Source of the DNA: Novosphingobium ovatum
GTDB lineage: Bacteria; Pseudomonadota; Alphaproteobacteria; Sphingomonadales; Sphingomonadaceae
Direction: 5' to 3'
NCBI RefSeq assembly: GCF_009909235.1
Contig: NZ_JAAAPO010000004.1
Coordinates: 310,001 to 374,000, forward strand
Length of the DNA: 64,000 nucleotides
Both the position numbers and the translations under genes were made by a program. Below, piece by piece: positions 17,116 through 25,153 of the stretch (position 1 is its first letter; every line of letters starts with the position of its first letter). The notes below the pieces were generated by a model. That model saw nothing but the letters and a program-made list of their open reading frames with translations. It had not been told where the DNA came from and did not search any database.

Positions 17116-17534
17116 CCGCGAGCCCATTCAACAATGCGGCGCGCATCCATGGCGCCTGAAATCCGTTTCACTTCCCGTCCCCCAGAAAACAGCATCAGCG
17201 TCGGGATCGACTGGATGCGATGCGTCGCGCCCAGCGCCTGCTCAGCCTCTGTGTCCACCTTGAGCAGGCGCGTGGAAGGTTCCAGCATTCCTGCGGCCTG
17301 TTCAAAGGCTGGCGCCATCGCGCGGCACGGGCCGCACCATGGCGCCCAGAAATCAACCAGCACCGGCAGCGTGCCCTTGCCGACATGCGCAGCAAAGCTG
17401 GCGGCATTCACGGGCAAGGGATTGCGCATGAACAGCCCCTTGTGGCATTTGCCGCAGTTGGGCGCATCTCCCAGCCTTTCGCGCGCGACGCGGTTGGCAC
17501 CACCGCAATGTGGGCAAATCACGATCTCGCTCAT
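17112..17534 (-). CDS. trxC: Thioredoxin 2 (zinc-ribbon thioredoxin)
   Basis: 140 residues. An N-terminal zinc ribbon (CPHC at 7-10, CGKC at 27-30) precedes a thioredoxin domain with the active site WCGPC (66-70) and the cis-proline loop SIPTLM (109-114). This matches TrxC (about 139 residues in E. coli). It could reduce persulfidated proteins made by the upstream sulfur enzymes. ATG 17534 has GGAGG upstream and overlaps the TauE stop by ATGA; frames open further upstream belong to the TauE gene. Confidence 0.93.
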   Translation of the reverse strand: MSEIVICPHCGGANRVARERLGDAPNCGKCHKGLFMRNPLPVNAASFAAHVGKGTLPVLVDFWAPWCGPCRAMAPAFEQAAGMLEPSTRLLKVDTEAEQALGATHRIQSIPTLMLFSGGREVKRISGAMDARRIVEWARG

Positions 17535-18328
17535 GCCGATCCTCCCGAAAGTGCGGTCCAACTGCGCCACAACATGTAGAGCGCCACCACCACAATGCCA
17601 GAGGCGAAGATCGTGTTGAGCAACCCCTTGGCACCTGACAGACGCCGTGAACTCCATGTGCCTAGCACCGTGCCGCCGATCCCGCCCAGAATGAAAGTAC
17701 CCGCCAAGGCCCAGTCCAGCATACCGGAAAGAGCGTAATTTGCCGCGGTGGTGACGCCAAAGGCAGTGACCGCCATCAATGACGTGCCGATCGCGCGATA
17801 GATCGGCATGGAGGTGGCCGCGACCAAGGCGGGCACGATCAAAAACCCGCCGCCGATCCCGAAAAAACCCGACAAGGCGCCCGTGCCCAGGCCAAAGATC
17901 AAAACACGCGGCAGGTTCTGGCGATGGCACACCACGCCCTCAACGCCTTCCTCTCCACGCCCACGAAACATCGCCCCCGCCACCACCAGCATCAACAGCG
18001 CGAAGAGCGCCAGCAGGCGATGCCCATCGACGACCTTGCCAAGGCTGGACCCGGCAAAGGCACCCATAATCCCCGCCGAGGCGAAGGCCGCGCCGCAGCG
18101 CCAGTTGACATTGCCGGCACGCGCATGGCCCACCAGCCCCGCAAAGGCATTGGCGGCAACCGCCAAGGCGCTGGTGCCAATGGCCAGATGCGGCTGTTTG
18201 ACCCCCACCACATAAACCATCAGCGGCACAGCCATCACCGACCCGCCGCCACCCACCAACCCCAGCGTGAAGCCGACAAGCACGCCGCTGCCAACAGATA
18301 GGGCGGCGTGAAGCAGGTCGATGCTCAC
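17531..18328 (-). CDS. TauE/SafE-family sulfite/sulfur-anion exporter
   Basis: 265 residues, about eight transmembrane helices. It has the two inverted-repeat signatures of TauE/SafE: GFTLGLVGGGGSVMAVPLMVY near the N-terminus and GFFGIGGGFLIVPALV in the middle. The family moves sulfite, thiosulfate or related anions across the inner membrane. It comes 13 bases after the persulfide dioxygenase, which makes sulfite, so sulfite export is the most economical reading. This is the gene order seen in BigR operons of other Proteobacteria. Confidence 0.9.
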   Translation of the reverse strand: MSIDLLHAALSVGSGVLVGFTLGLVGGGGSVMAVPLMVYVVGVKQPHLAIGTSALAVAANAFAGLVGHARAGNVNWRCGAAFASAGIMGAFAGSSLGKVVDGHRLLALFALLMLVVAGAMFRGRGEEGVEGVVCHRQNLPRVLIFGLGTGALSGFFGIGGGFLIVPALVAATSMPIYRAIGTSLMAVTAFGVTTAANYALSGMLDWALAGTFILGGIGGTVLGTWSSRRLSGAKGLLNTIFASGIVVVALYMLWRSWTALSGGSA

Positions 18329-18341
18329 AAGTGGCTCCTTC

Positions 18342-19253
18342 TCACAGCAGGTTCAGCGGCAGTTTGAGGTAGCTGACCCCATTGCTTTCCGGTTCGGGCA
18401 TGCGCCCGCCACGCATATTGACTTGCACCGAGGGCAGGATCAGGCGCGGCATGGCAAGGGTTGCGTCGCGGGCCTGGCGCATCGCGACAAACTCTGCTTC
18501 TGTAATGCCGTCATGGATGTGGATATTGGTCTTGCGTTGGGCCTCCACCGTGGTTTCCCAGACGAATTGCTCGCGACCCGGCGCCTTGTAGTCATGGCAA
18601 AGAAACAGGCGGGTCGAGTCAGGCAGGCTGAGTAAGCGGCGGATCGAACGATAAAGCGTGGCCGCATCCCCGCCCGGAAAATCGCAGCGAGCGGTGCCGT
18701 AATCCGGCATGAACAAAGTATCGCCAATAAAGGCTGCATCGCCCACGATATAGACGAGATCGGCGGGCGTATGGCCCGGCATGTGCAACGCGATGGCCGG
18801 AATTTCGCCAATGGCAAAGCCTTCGTAATCGTCGAACAGGTGATCGAATTGCGATCCATCGCGGGCGAAGAGCGGGCTCTCGTTGAACACTTTGCCGAAG
18901 GTGTCCTGCACCGTCAGGATATGGCGCCCGATGGCAATCTTGCCGCCCAGATGCGCTTGAAGATAGGGTGCGGCCGACAGGTGGTCGGCATGGGCGTGGG
19001 TTTCCAGTAGCCATTCGACGCAGAGACCCGCCTCGCACACATGGGCGATCACTTGATCTGCATGGGTGGTGCTGGTGCGGCCAGAAGCGGCGTCGAAATC
19101 CAGCACGCTGTCGATGATGGCGGCCTTGCCCGTTGCCGGGTCGGACACGACGTGCGTTGCCGTAAAGGTCGCTTCGTCAAAGAAAGTGGTGACCTTTGGG
19201 CGTGCCGGATTGCTGGCAATCTCCTGGGCTTTGTCAATGGGAAGGTCAAACAT
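18342..19253 (-). CDS. ETHE1/Blh-type persulfide dioxygenase (MBL fold)
   Basis: 303 residues, metallo-beta-lactamase fold. THAHADH at residues 85-91 gives the metal-binding histidines; HMPGHTPADLVY and a later LCHDYK provide further ligands. The C-terminal NMRGGRMPEPESNG is typical of the Blh (beta-lactamase-like hydrolase) branch in BigR operons. These non-heme-iron enzymes oxidise glutathione persulfide to sulfite. No fused rhodanese domain is present; a separate rhodanese is at 2316. It is first in the operon with tauE, trxC and the methyltransferase, 38 bases downstream of the operator at 19291-19314. Confidence 0.9.
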   Translation of the reverse strand: MFDLPIDKAQEIASNPARPKVTTFFDEATFTATHVVSDPATGKAAIIDSVLDFDAASGRTSTTHADQVIAHVCEAGLCVEWLLETHAHADHLSAAPYLQAHLGGKIAIGRHILTVQDTFGKVFNESPLFARDGSQFDHLFDDYEGFAIGEIPAIALHMPGHTPADLVYIVGDAAFIGDTLFMPDYGTARCDFPGGDAATLYRSIRRLLSLPDSTRLFLCHDYKAPGREQFVWETTVEAQRKTNIHIHDGITEAEFVAMRQARDATLAMPRLILPSVQVNMRGGRMPEPESNGVSYLKLPLNLL

Positions 19254-19290
19254 GGCCGATCTTTGCGATCTTTCAACAACGATGCGCTCA

Positions 19291-19314
19291 TTATATTAGT
19301 ATAAAATAATATAT
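19291..19314. promoter_or_regulatory. Candidate BigR/SqrR-type operator of the persulfide dioxygenase operon
   Basis: TATATTA - 8 bases - TAATATA is a perfect 7-bp inverted repeat (19292-19313) in the 75-bp gap between the CLC gene and the dioxygenase gene. It matches 2242-2265 at 20 of 24 positions. Its position just upstream of the start codon suits repression. Confidence 0.7.
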
Positions 19315-19328
19315 CAAGAGGCGATCCT

Positions 19329-21089
19329 TCATCGCCCCATCTCACCGAACATTTTGCGTTGAGCTGCCTCGATCTCTTCCAAGTAACGACGGCGCGTGTG
19401 GCGCTCGGTTAGGATGCCCACCACCTTTCCTTGTGCATTTACAACGGCGAGCTCGTCGGCCATCGCGCTGTCGAAACACGCGAGCACAGTTTTGATGCCG
19501 GTCGCCGGATTCAGTGTGGTTTCAGCCAAGCCCGCCAACGAGCCAATGCTGGCCATCGGATCAGCTTGCGGCGCATAAGCAGCGGCGGTTGCCACGATGC
19601 CTTGATAGTGGCCATCGGCATCAGTGACGATGGCCTTGGTTGTGGCGCCCAGTGGCACGGTCTGGCGGAAGTGGGCGATGGTCATGCCGGCCTCCAAGCT
19701 GATCCAGTCACGCCGCATCATGCGCCCGGCGGTCAGCGTCAGCATCCAGCCAATGTCTCGCGGGCTGCGGATGTCCGACCCGCGCACATGCAGTCGCCAG
19801 GTCGAGAATGAATAGCCGAACAGTTCTCGCGTGAGGCTGGTCGAGATCAACGCTGCAGTCAGCACAACGCCCATCAGCGCGAAATCGTGTGTTGTTTCCA
19901 GCATCAGCAGGGCCAGCGTCATCGGGCCGCCTACGATCGAGACGCTGAGGCCCGCCATGCCAACCAGCGCCGCATCCACCGGGGACAGCGCCAGACCCCA
20001 AGGGTTGAGATTGAACATCTGAGCAAAGGCCTGCCCCAGCAGCGACCCCAGAAACAGCGAGGCAAAGAAAAGCCCGCCCCTAAAACCGCTGGCCAGCGAG
20101 ATGATCGATGCGACAACCTTCAGGGCAAACACAAACAGCAGCAGCGCCAGCGGCGGTTGCAACACCAGATCGAGATGCAGTGCACCATGGCCCGAAGACA
20201 GCGTTTGCGGCGAAAGCAGCGCCAGCCCTGCGAGTATCACACCGCCAACGACTGGTCGCCATCGTGCCAGCCATGGCCACGCCTGAAACCAACGCTCCGC
20301 AATGGTGACAAGGCGCATGACGCCAATGCCCACCAACGCGCACAGGCTACCCAACGCGGCATAGGCACCATAATCAACGATAGTAATTGCGCGGGTGACC
20401 GTGGTTGCAATCAGGTAGGGCTCACTATGCAGTCCACGCAGCACCAAGACGGCGGCCAACGCTGCCGCAATGACGGGGGCGACCGAGGCTGTGCTATAGG
20501 CCCCGATGACAATCTCGAAGGCGTAGAACGCGCCGGTCAAAGGCGCCCCAAACGCTGCCCCCACCGCCGCCCCGGCGCCCGCCCCCACCAGATTGCGCAG
20601 ATCGGCCCGCCGCAACCGCAGCAATTGCCCCAATAGCGAGGCGATGCCGCCGCCCATCTGGGCATAGGTTGCCTCCAGCCCCACAGAGGCCCCACAGCCG
20701 TTGGAAAGGATGGTTTGGGCCGCGATCACCAGATTGTCGAGAACCGGGATCCGTCCGCCATGCAGGGCATTTGCCTCTACCACGTCGATTGGGGTGCGGC
20801 GATGGCGCGACAGGGCCTGTCCCATCAACAGCAGCAACAGTCCGCCCAAAGGCAAGGCCAGCAACTTCCACGGGTGATGGATCGTTGCCAGCGCGCTCAA
20901 CCGGTTTGAGGTGACGCCGAAGAGAAGCCCCTGTATGCCATGGGCCAACCATCCTTGCGCGGCAGTGGACACCCCGGCCAAGACCCCCACCGCCATGGCC
21001 AGCGCGATAAAAGCCAACTCGCTGCTGCGCAGCCATTGGCGCAGAGCCACGGTGGTACGGCGCAGAGCATGAAGGGGAGGGCGCATCAT
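19329..21089 (-). CDS. CLC-family chloride channel/transporter with C-terminal CBS domains
   Basis: 586 residues. The N-terminal 430 residues carry about ten to twelve membrane helices with CLC landmarks: NGCGASVGLEATYAQMGGG in place of the GREGP anion loop, GAGAGAAVGAAFGAPLTGAFYAFEI, and GFRGGLFFASLFLGSLLGQ. The C-terminal portion (about 455-575) has two CBS repeats. The gating glutamate of H+/Cl- exchangers (E in GREGP) is not at the usual place (GASVGLE), as in the ClcB-like branch. Transported anion unknown. ATG 21089 overlaps a stop in the upstream frame. Confidence 0.85.
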   Translation of the reverse strand: MMRPPLHALRRTTVALRQWLRSSELAFIALAMAVGVLAGVSTAAQGWLAHGIQGLLFGVTSNRLSALATIHHPWKLLALPLGGLLLLLMGQALSRHRRTPIDVVEANALHGGRIPVLDNLVIAAQTILSNGCGASVGLEATYAQMGGGIASLLGQLLRLRRADLRNLVGAGAGAAVGAAFGAPLTGAFYAFEIVIGAYSTASVAPVIAAALAAVLVLRGLHSEPYLIATTVTRAITIVDYGAYAALGSLCALVGIGVMRLVTIAERWFQAWPWLARWRPVVGGVILAGLALLSPQTLSSGHGALHLDLVLQPPLALLLFVFALKVVASIISLASGFRGGLFFASLFLGSLLGQAFAQMFNLNPWGLALSPVDAALVGMAGLSVSIVGGPMTLALLMLETTHDFALMGVVLTAALISTSLTRELFGYSFSTWRLHVRGSDIRSPRDIGWMLTLTAGRMMRRDWISLEAGMTIAHFRQTVPLGATTKAIVTDADGHYQGIVATAAAYAPQADPMASIGSLAGLAETTLNPATGIKTVLACFDSAMADELAVVNAQGKVVGILTERHTRRRYLEEIEAAQRKMFGEMGR

Positions 21090-21147
21090 CGCCCTTTGGT
21101 TATGGCGCCAAGTCTTTGCGTCAAGTCTGTATACAAGTGATTTGGTG

Positions 21148-21340
21148 TCAGCGCGTGGTCATGTGCGTTACTGCCCGGGCGACAAGCCAACTTGCCGGCA
21201 CCGACAGCCGCAAGCCCAACCCGATCGAGATCAGAATTGTACGCCCACTGGTGTAACCCGGCGATGGTCGCTGTCGCCGCGATGCCCATAATGGTGGTGG
21301 CGATCGCAGAAAACAAAACCATCATAATCCGGAAAGTCAT
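21148..21340 (-). pseudogene. Small two-helix membrane protein gene broken by a +1 base in a GGG run
   Basis: From ATG 21340 the frame reads MTFRIMMVLFSAIATTIMGI, a clear first transmembrane helix, then turns into a charged, non-hydrophobic sequence. Skipping one G in the run at 21257-21259 restores a second helix, TILISIGLGL..LSVPASWLVARAV, ending in TGA at 21148-21150. SWLVARAV-type ends are common in small alphaproteobacterial inner-membrane proteins of this layout (about 63 residues). So one inserted base, or a sequencing error, has split the gene. Unshifted, the frame runs to 21086 and touches the CLC start codon. Confidence 0.6.
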
Positions 21341-21567
21341 GACGCAATGTCCCAAACTAAGCAGGATGCGACCGTCGGGGGTATCAGCTCGTTGGTGATT
21401 GTGGGGCCTGCGAGAATGGGTTTCCTTGATTTGGTGTAACGAATTTTAAGAATATAATGATTTTGTGTTTTTATGGGGATTTCGGAGGGCGGTGCTCGGT
21501 CGAGAATTGGTTAAATGCATGGCGGGCCGATGACGAGCGCAACGAATTGCACGTTTGGCAAACCATA

Positions 21568-21965
21568 ATTTCAATCAGCGCCGCCGCTGCATCGCTAGGC
21601 GGTGTGATACTACATTCATTTTTCTGGATCGCCCGTTCGCTGCAGTCAATGATAAGGCCTGCTTCGTCCGAGTTATCTTTCGCTTTGTCCGCGTAATTTC
21701 ATGAAGGCCTCGTTGTAGGCGCGCAGATCCTCGCCGCTGTGGATGGCATCGCCATGGCCATCAGGATACCAGCCCGGCACCTCGACGACGCGCGAGAATG
21801 GGCCAACGTATACCATCAGCGGGCGTGTGTCGCGGCGCAGTTTCTGACCCGTCTCAGGGTGAATTCGCGTCTCGCTCATCTTGAGCTTCCTTGAAAGATA
21901 TCAGCGCGACACCGATCAGCCTCTCACCGGCAAACCTGACCAAGGTCGCTTGGAGTTCTTGATCT
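21568..21965 (-). pseudogene. Decayed mqsA copy with the 3' end of mqsR
   Basis: This stretch aligns collinearly with 33256-33665, the intact mqsR-mqsA pair. The first 60 residues of the antitoxin are almost unchanged (ATG at 21879, MSETRIHPETGQ, VVEVPGWYPDG, HSGEDLRAYNEAF). Next, relative to the intact gene, there is a deletion of the middle of the HTH-coding part and an early stop at 21673. Beyond it, 21568-21660 still resembles the antitoxin HTH region but is out of frame. At 21880-21950 the last codons of mqsR remain. The toxin body is gone. It marks the left edge of the island. Confidence 0.75.
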
Positions 21966-22025
21966 GGGCCGCTCGGATGCCCCGTCAACGGTCAAGGTAA
22001 CCGTTGGAAAACGCGTTTTTTCGCA

Positions 22026-22431
22026 AAAAGTCGGCACAGGGGGGTACGTAATCTTAGTTGCAACTTATGCCTATAGCACTGATAATGGGTGTATAATCCA
22101 TAGGGCTGTGGCTAAAGGCATGCAAATCCTTATCCATCGAACCGTCGTGCCCCCGAAAAAGGTCGGCACAGTAACTTGCGCGTTTGGCGTGTTTCATCGA
22201 TGTCGGGGAGGGTTTGGGCGCTAAATCGTTGATTTACAACGATGGCGGAGACGCCGGGATTCGAACCCGGGGTACCCCAGTTAGGGTACGACGGTTTAGC
22301 AATTCACGATCCGAACGCTCCCAAAGTGGCTATTTTCGGGAATATCGCCTGTTTTTATGGCGTTAGGGCCTGCGCAGAACGCGCAAGACGCGCATCGAAG
22401 CGCAACACCTTCCGTCACAAAAGTCGGCACA
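22026..22431 (+). repeat. Three direct copies of AAAAGTCGGCACA upstream of repC
   Basis: The motif lies at 22026-22038, 22156-22170 (AAAAAGGTCGGCACA, one extra base) and 22419-22431, all in the same orientation and all within 600 bases upstream of the replication initiator gene. The tRNA fragment lies between the second and third copies. They may be initiator-binding iterons or recombination sites; spacing (about 131 and 262 bases) is wider than in typical iteron arrays. Confidence 0.5.
22243..22302 (-). other. tRNA-Ser(GCU) 3' fragment: integration (att) site remnant
   Basis: Read leftward: anticodon loop TTGCTAA (22296-22302, anticodon GCT), 3' anticodon stem, a long variable arm pairing GTACCC with GGGTAC, the T arm with TTCGAAT between CCGGG and CCCGG, then acceptor 3' strand CGTCTCCG and CCA (22243-22245). 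The sequence to the right does not supply a matching 5' half (no GGAGACG strand, no stem partner for ACCGT), so this is not a working tRNA. A break at the anticodon loop is the classic crossover position of tyrosine integrases. No integrase gene and no complete copy of this tRNA are in the window. Confidence 0.75.
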
Positions 22432-22496
22432 CCTCCTTTGGCCCCTTGGGCCATGCTGAAAACCGTTGTTTTGACGCCAAACGCGCAAGACGCGCA
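22379..22496 (+). repeat. Pair of perfect 16-bp repeats ACGCGCAAGACGCGCA upstream of repC
   Basis: Identical copies at 22379-22394 and 22481-22496. Each is itself nearly dyad-symmetric around CGCG..CGCG. The region from 21966 to 22629 has no gene; besides the tRNA fragment it contains these repeats and the AAAAGTCGGCACA copies. An origin or initiator/partition regulatory region is plausible. Confidence 0.5.
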
Positions 22497-22629
22497 GTGA
22501 CGACAGCAAGTGAACCGTTGGAAGGTCTGCCACCCTTGCCTTCGGTCCAATGCATAGCTGTAGAGCTACAACTGCTGATTATCCTGCCTCGCGCGCAGGG
22601 GCAAGATTTGCATCAAGGGGAAGGGCGCC

Positions 22630-23835
22630 ATGAGCACCACCCTTGCCCATAAGGGGCTGCCTTCGGGTGTTGGCCGTTTCGACCTGCTGCGTCTGTTCGA
22701 GCAGGTAGCGAGGCCAGGCTTTGGCCTGTCGTCCACCGCCGTGGCGCTGGTACGGCATTATGTGCTCAAGACCATGGACGGCGACTATCTGTCTGGCCGC
22801 ATCTGCGCCATCTGGACGCAGGCTTGTCGCTTTGCAGAGGCCTTGGGCCTGACGCCGCGCTCGATCAATTCGGCCGAGCGAGAGTTGGAGAAGGCTGGCT
22901 TCATCATCCGCAACGCTGGCATCAATGGCGAACGCGCAGGTGACCGGCAGGACGGGGTCGTGGTCTGGGCCGCAGGCATCAATCTGGCTCCGCTGGTCGA
23001 GCGATTTGCCGAGATGCAGGCCAAGGCCGAGGCGCTGGAACTGCAAGCCCGCGCCATCCAGCAATGCCGCGCCGAGATCCGTCAACTGGGCCAACGAATC
23101 CGCGAGGCCGGTGACGAGGATCTGCGCGAACGGGCTGAAACCATCCTACCCGATGGACGCACGGCGCGGATCACCAACATCGACCGCCTGATCGCTATCC
23201 GCGAGGCCTTGTCCGCCATGCTCGCTGCCATCGAACACAATCCGGAATCCGGGCTAGAATCTTATCCCCGTGCACTGAAATCTTCCGACGCGCCGGAAGA
23301 AAACTGCGCACCCAATATACAGAACCAAAACTCATCACGAAGGCGTACCGCGCCAGCCCGCGATCCGCTCGAACGCATCCGGCCTGCAACCGCGCTGGTG
23401 GTGGCCACAGAGAGCTATCGCGGCATCGTCGAGGCGCTGGGTGGGCCGAGCTGGCCCAATCTTGTCGAGGCGTCGTGGCGCAGTTGTGGGAGGCTTGGCA
23501 TCGCCCAGAGCACATGGGGTCGAGCTTGCCAGCAGTTCGGTCGGGAACGAGCGGCGCTCAGCGTCTTGTTGATCGACCGGAATGCGGAATTGCCGTTGGG
23601 ACACCGCTATCGGGTGGGCTCACCAGCAAGGTGTCTGGCGGGCATGGTGCGTCGGGCAGGCTCGGCAGGGATGAACCTCGCAGGACTGTTCCGGGCCACC
23701 GAGCGCAACGCTCAGCAGGCGCCGTCACAATCCCCTGTGCCTGAGCCACCCATCGAGCCGCAAGCTGGCCCAATGGCTCATCTGACCGCGAGGCTGATGG
23801 CCAGCGTTGAGCGGCGCGTCACATCTGACGGGTGA
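22630..23835 (+). CDS. repC: Plasmid replication initiator, RepC family
   Basis: 401 residues. The N-terminal half (GLPSGVGRFDLLRLFEQVARPGFGLSSTAVALVRHYVLKTMDGDYLSGRICAIWTQ) is the conserved winged-helix DNA-binding part of RepC from repABC plasmids; GLTPRSINSAERELEKAGFI is its helix-turn-helix. A charged helical middle region and the C-terminal RepC domain (SWRSCGRLGIAQSTWGRACQQFGRERAAL) follow. RepC opens the origin and is often encoded next to it. Here it comes before parA, unlike the repA-repB-repC order. GGGG-AAGGG upstream of ATG 22630 is an acceptable ribosome site. It may be replicating or a relic of an integrated plasmid. Confidence 0.88.
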   Translation: MSTTLAHKGLPSGVGRFDLLRLFEQVARPGFGLSSTAVALVRHYVLKTMDGDYLSGRICAIWTQACRFAEALGLTPRSINSAERELEKAGFIIRNAGINGERAGDRQDGVVVWAAGINLAPLVERFAEMQAKAEALELQARAIQQCRAEIRQLGQRIREAGDEDLRERAETILPDGRTARITNIDRLIAIREALSAMLAAIEHNPESGLESYPRALKSSDAPEENCAPNIQNQNSSRRRTAPARDPLERIRPATALVVATESYRGIVEALGGPSWPNLVEASWRSCGRLGIAQSTWGRACQQFGRERAALSVLLIDRNAELPLGHRYRVGSPARCLAGMVRRAGSAGMNLAGLFRATERNAQQAPSQSPVPEPPIEPQAGPMAHLTARLMASVERRVTSDG

Positions 23836-23861
23836 AGCTACCCAGCATCTCACCTGTCCAA

Positions 23862-23902
23862 ACGTCTACACACTCACAAGTTCACACGTCCACATGTGGA
23901 CG
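23862..23902 (+). repeat. Palindrome CGTCCACATGTGGACG and ACGTCYACA repeats before parA
   Basis: A perfect 16-bp palindrome at 23887-23902 sits 15 bases before the parA start codon. ACGTCTACA occurs at 23862-23870 and ACGTCCACA at 23886-23894. The same pair of motifs recurs at the end of parA (CACATGTG 24525-24532, ACGTCCACA 24536-24544). Candidate operator or centromere (parS-like) for the ParA/RHH pair. Confidence 0.5.
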
Positions 23903-23917
23903 GGCAAGGAAATCTCT

Positions 23918-24565
23918 ATGACCATCATAGCCATCGTCAGCCAAAAGGGAGGCTCGGGCAAAACCACGCTGTCGGTGAATCTCGCCGCCGCTGCTGAAGC
24001 TGCTGGCGCCATCGCGCTCATCATCGACACCGACCCGCAGGCCACCGCCAGCCAGTGGGGTGCTTGGCGATCTGACAAGGCTCCGGAAGTGATCGACAGC
24101 GCCCCACCGCGTATTCAGGCTAAGGTTGATGCTGCCCAGCGCCAAGGCGCGACCTTCATCGTGATCGACACGCCACCCCATGCCGATAGCGCAGCCAGCA
24201 GGGCGGTTGAAGCCGCGGATCTGGTGCTCATCCCTTGCCGTCCGAGTGCCTTTGATCTGGCCGCGATCAAGACCACGGTCAGCCTGGTGCGCTTGTTCGA
24301 CAAACCCGCGTTCGTCGTGTTCACTGCTGGCCCGCCCTATGCGCCGCGCATGTATGAGGAGGCTGCAGAACTGGTTCAGGGCTTCGGGATCGAGGCTTGC
24401 CCCTACATCTTGCCAGATCGGGCTGTCTATCGACATGCCAGCGCAGCGGGTGCTTCGGTTATTGAGTTCGAGCCTGACGGCAAGGCTGCTGTCGAAATCA
24501 CGGCGCTTCGCGCGTGGACCATCGCACATGTGAACACGTCCACAGCCGCACATGAGGGAGTGTGA
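23918..24565 (+). CDS. parA: ParA-family partition ATPase
   Basis: 215 residues. Deviant Walker A KGGSGKTT at 10-17 with both signature lysines, Walker A' DTDPQATA (about 39-46) and Walker B FIVIDTPPHAD (about 83). This is the short ParA/Soj type without the N-terminal HTH. It uses ATP-dependent DNA binding to segregate plasmids or ICEs. Start chosen at ATG 23918, directly before MTIIAIVSQKGG; the frame upstream is open but overlaps the repeats. It overlaps no gene; the RHH gene follows 4 bases later and is the likely centromere-binding partner. Confidence 0.92.
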   Translation: MTIIAIVSQKGGSGKTTLSVNLAAAAEAAGAIALIIDTDPQATASQWGAWRSDKAPEVIDSAPPRIQAKVDAAQRQGATFIVIDTPPHADSAASRAVEAADLVLIPCRPSAFDLAAIKTTVSLVRLFDKPAFVVFTAGPPYAPRMYEEAAELVQGFGIEACPYILPDRAVYRHASAAGASVIEFEPDGKAAVEITALRAWTIAHVNTSTAAHEGV

Positions 24566-24569
24566 GCTG

Positions 24570-24860
24570 ATGAGCCGCTTTGCCAACCTCGCCGACAAGC
24601 CAAAGGCCAGCCCCAAATCGCAACCACAGTCCGCTGCGCCCGGATTGGAAGACGCCCAGACAGAAACCGCAACGCACGCCGCCCCGCAGAGATCGAATAG
24701 CCGCACCGGGCGCAAGGCCATCGCAGGCTACTTCTCGCTGGAAATGTCGCTGGCTATGCATGTCTGTGCTCGCAAGCATGGCCTTAGCCTTCAGGAGCTG
24801 ATGGCCGAGGCCTTCGACGATGTCCTGCGCAAATATGGGCAAAGCCCTGTGGGGTATTGA
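24570..24860 (+). CDS. Small ribbon-helix-helix-like partner of ParA
   Basis: 96 residues with a basic, disordered N-terminus (1-50) and a C-terminal half (KAIAGYFSLEMSLAMHVCARKHGLSLQELMAEAFDDVLRKYG) that fits a ribbon-helix-helix fold. In many plasmids such a protein follows parA, binds the centromere repeats and represses the operon. ATG 24570 has GGGAG 9 bases upstream. The N-terminal tail may contain an ATPase-stimulating arginine region. The 293-bp gap after it has no convincing gene. Confidence 0.8.
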   Translation: MSRFANLADKPKASPKSQPQSAAPGLEDAQTETATHAAPQRSNSRTGRKAIAGYFSLEMSLAMHVCARKHGLSLQELMAEAFDDVLRKYGQSPVGY

Positions 24861-25153
24861 TCGGCGCGCCGGACTCTCCGGGGCGGATCATTTCGTTCTT
24901 AAATTTGGTCGAGGTAGACGTTCGTTCAAACGCCTTCAAAAGCGACCTCAGAACGGCCAATCTGTCGACCGATCCTGAGCGGCCGCCTGCTTCAGGCATG
25001 CAAGTGGGGGGCAAAAAATGCCACAAGGTCATGATCGTTCAACGGCAGGGCGAATCGAATCGCGATTAATGGATTACATCACAGGAAATTTTGGCTAGAT
25101 TCTCCTCACAGCCGATTTCGTGCTGAAAAATTCTGGACCGAAACACAAAAGAA

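Noticed and set aside
21457-21696. Possible 79-residue plus-strand protein
   Set aside because: Its second half is antisense to the decayed mqsA copy; nothing else supports it.
22243-22302. A functional tRNA-Ser
   Set aside because: Only the part from anticodon loop to CCA is present; the 5' acceptor strand, D arm and 5' anticodon stem are missing.
24857-25069. Possible 70-residue gene after the RHH gene
   Set aside because: No domain, no good ribosome site, overlaps the RHH stop; the stretch is more likely promoter or leader for the AAA+ gene.
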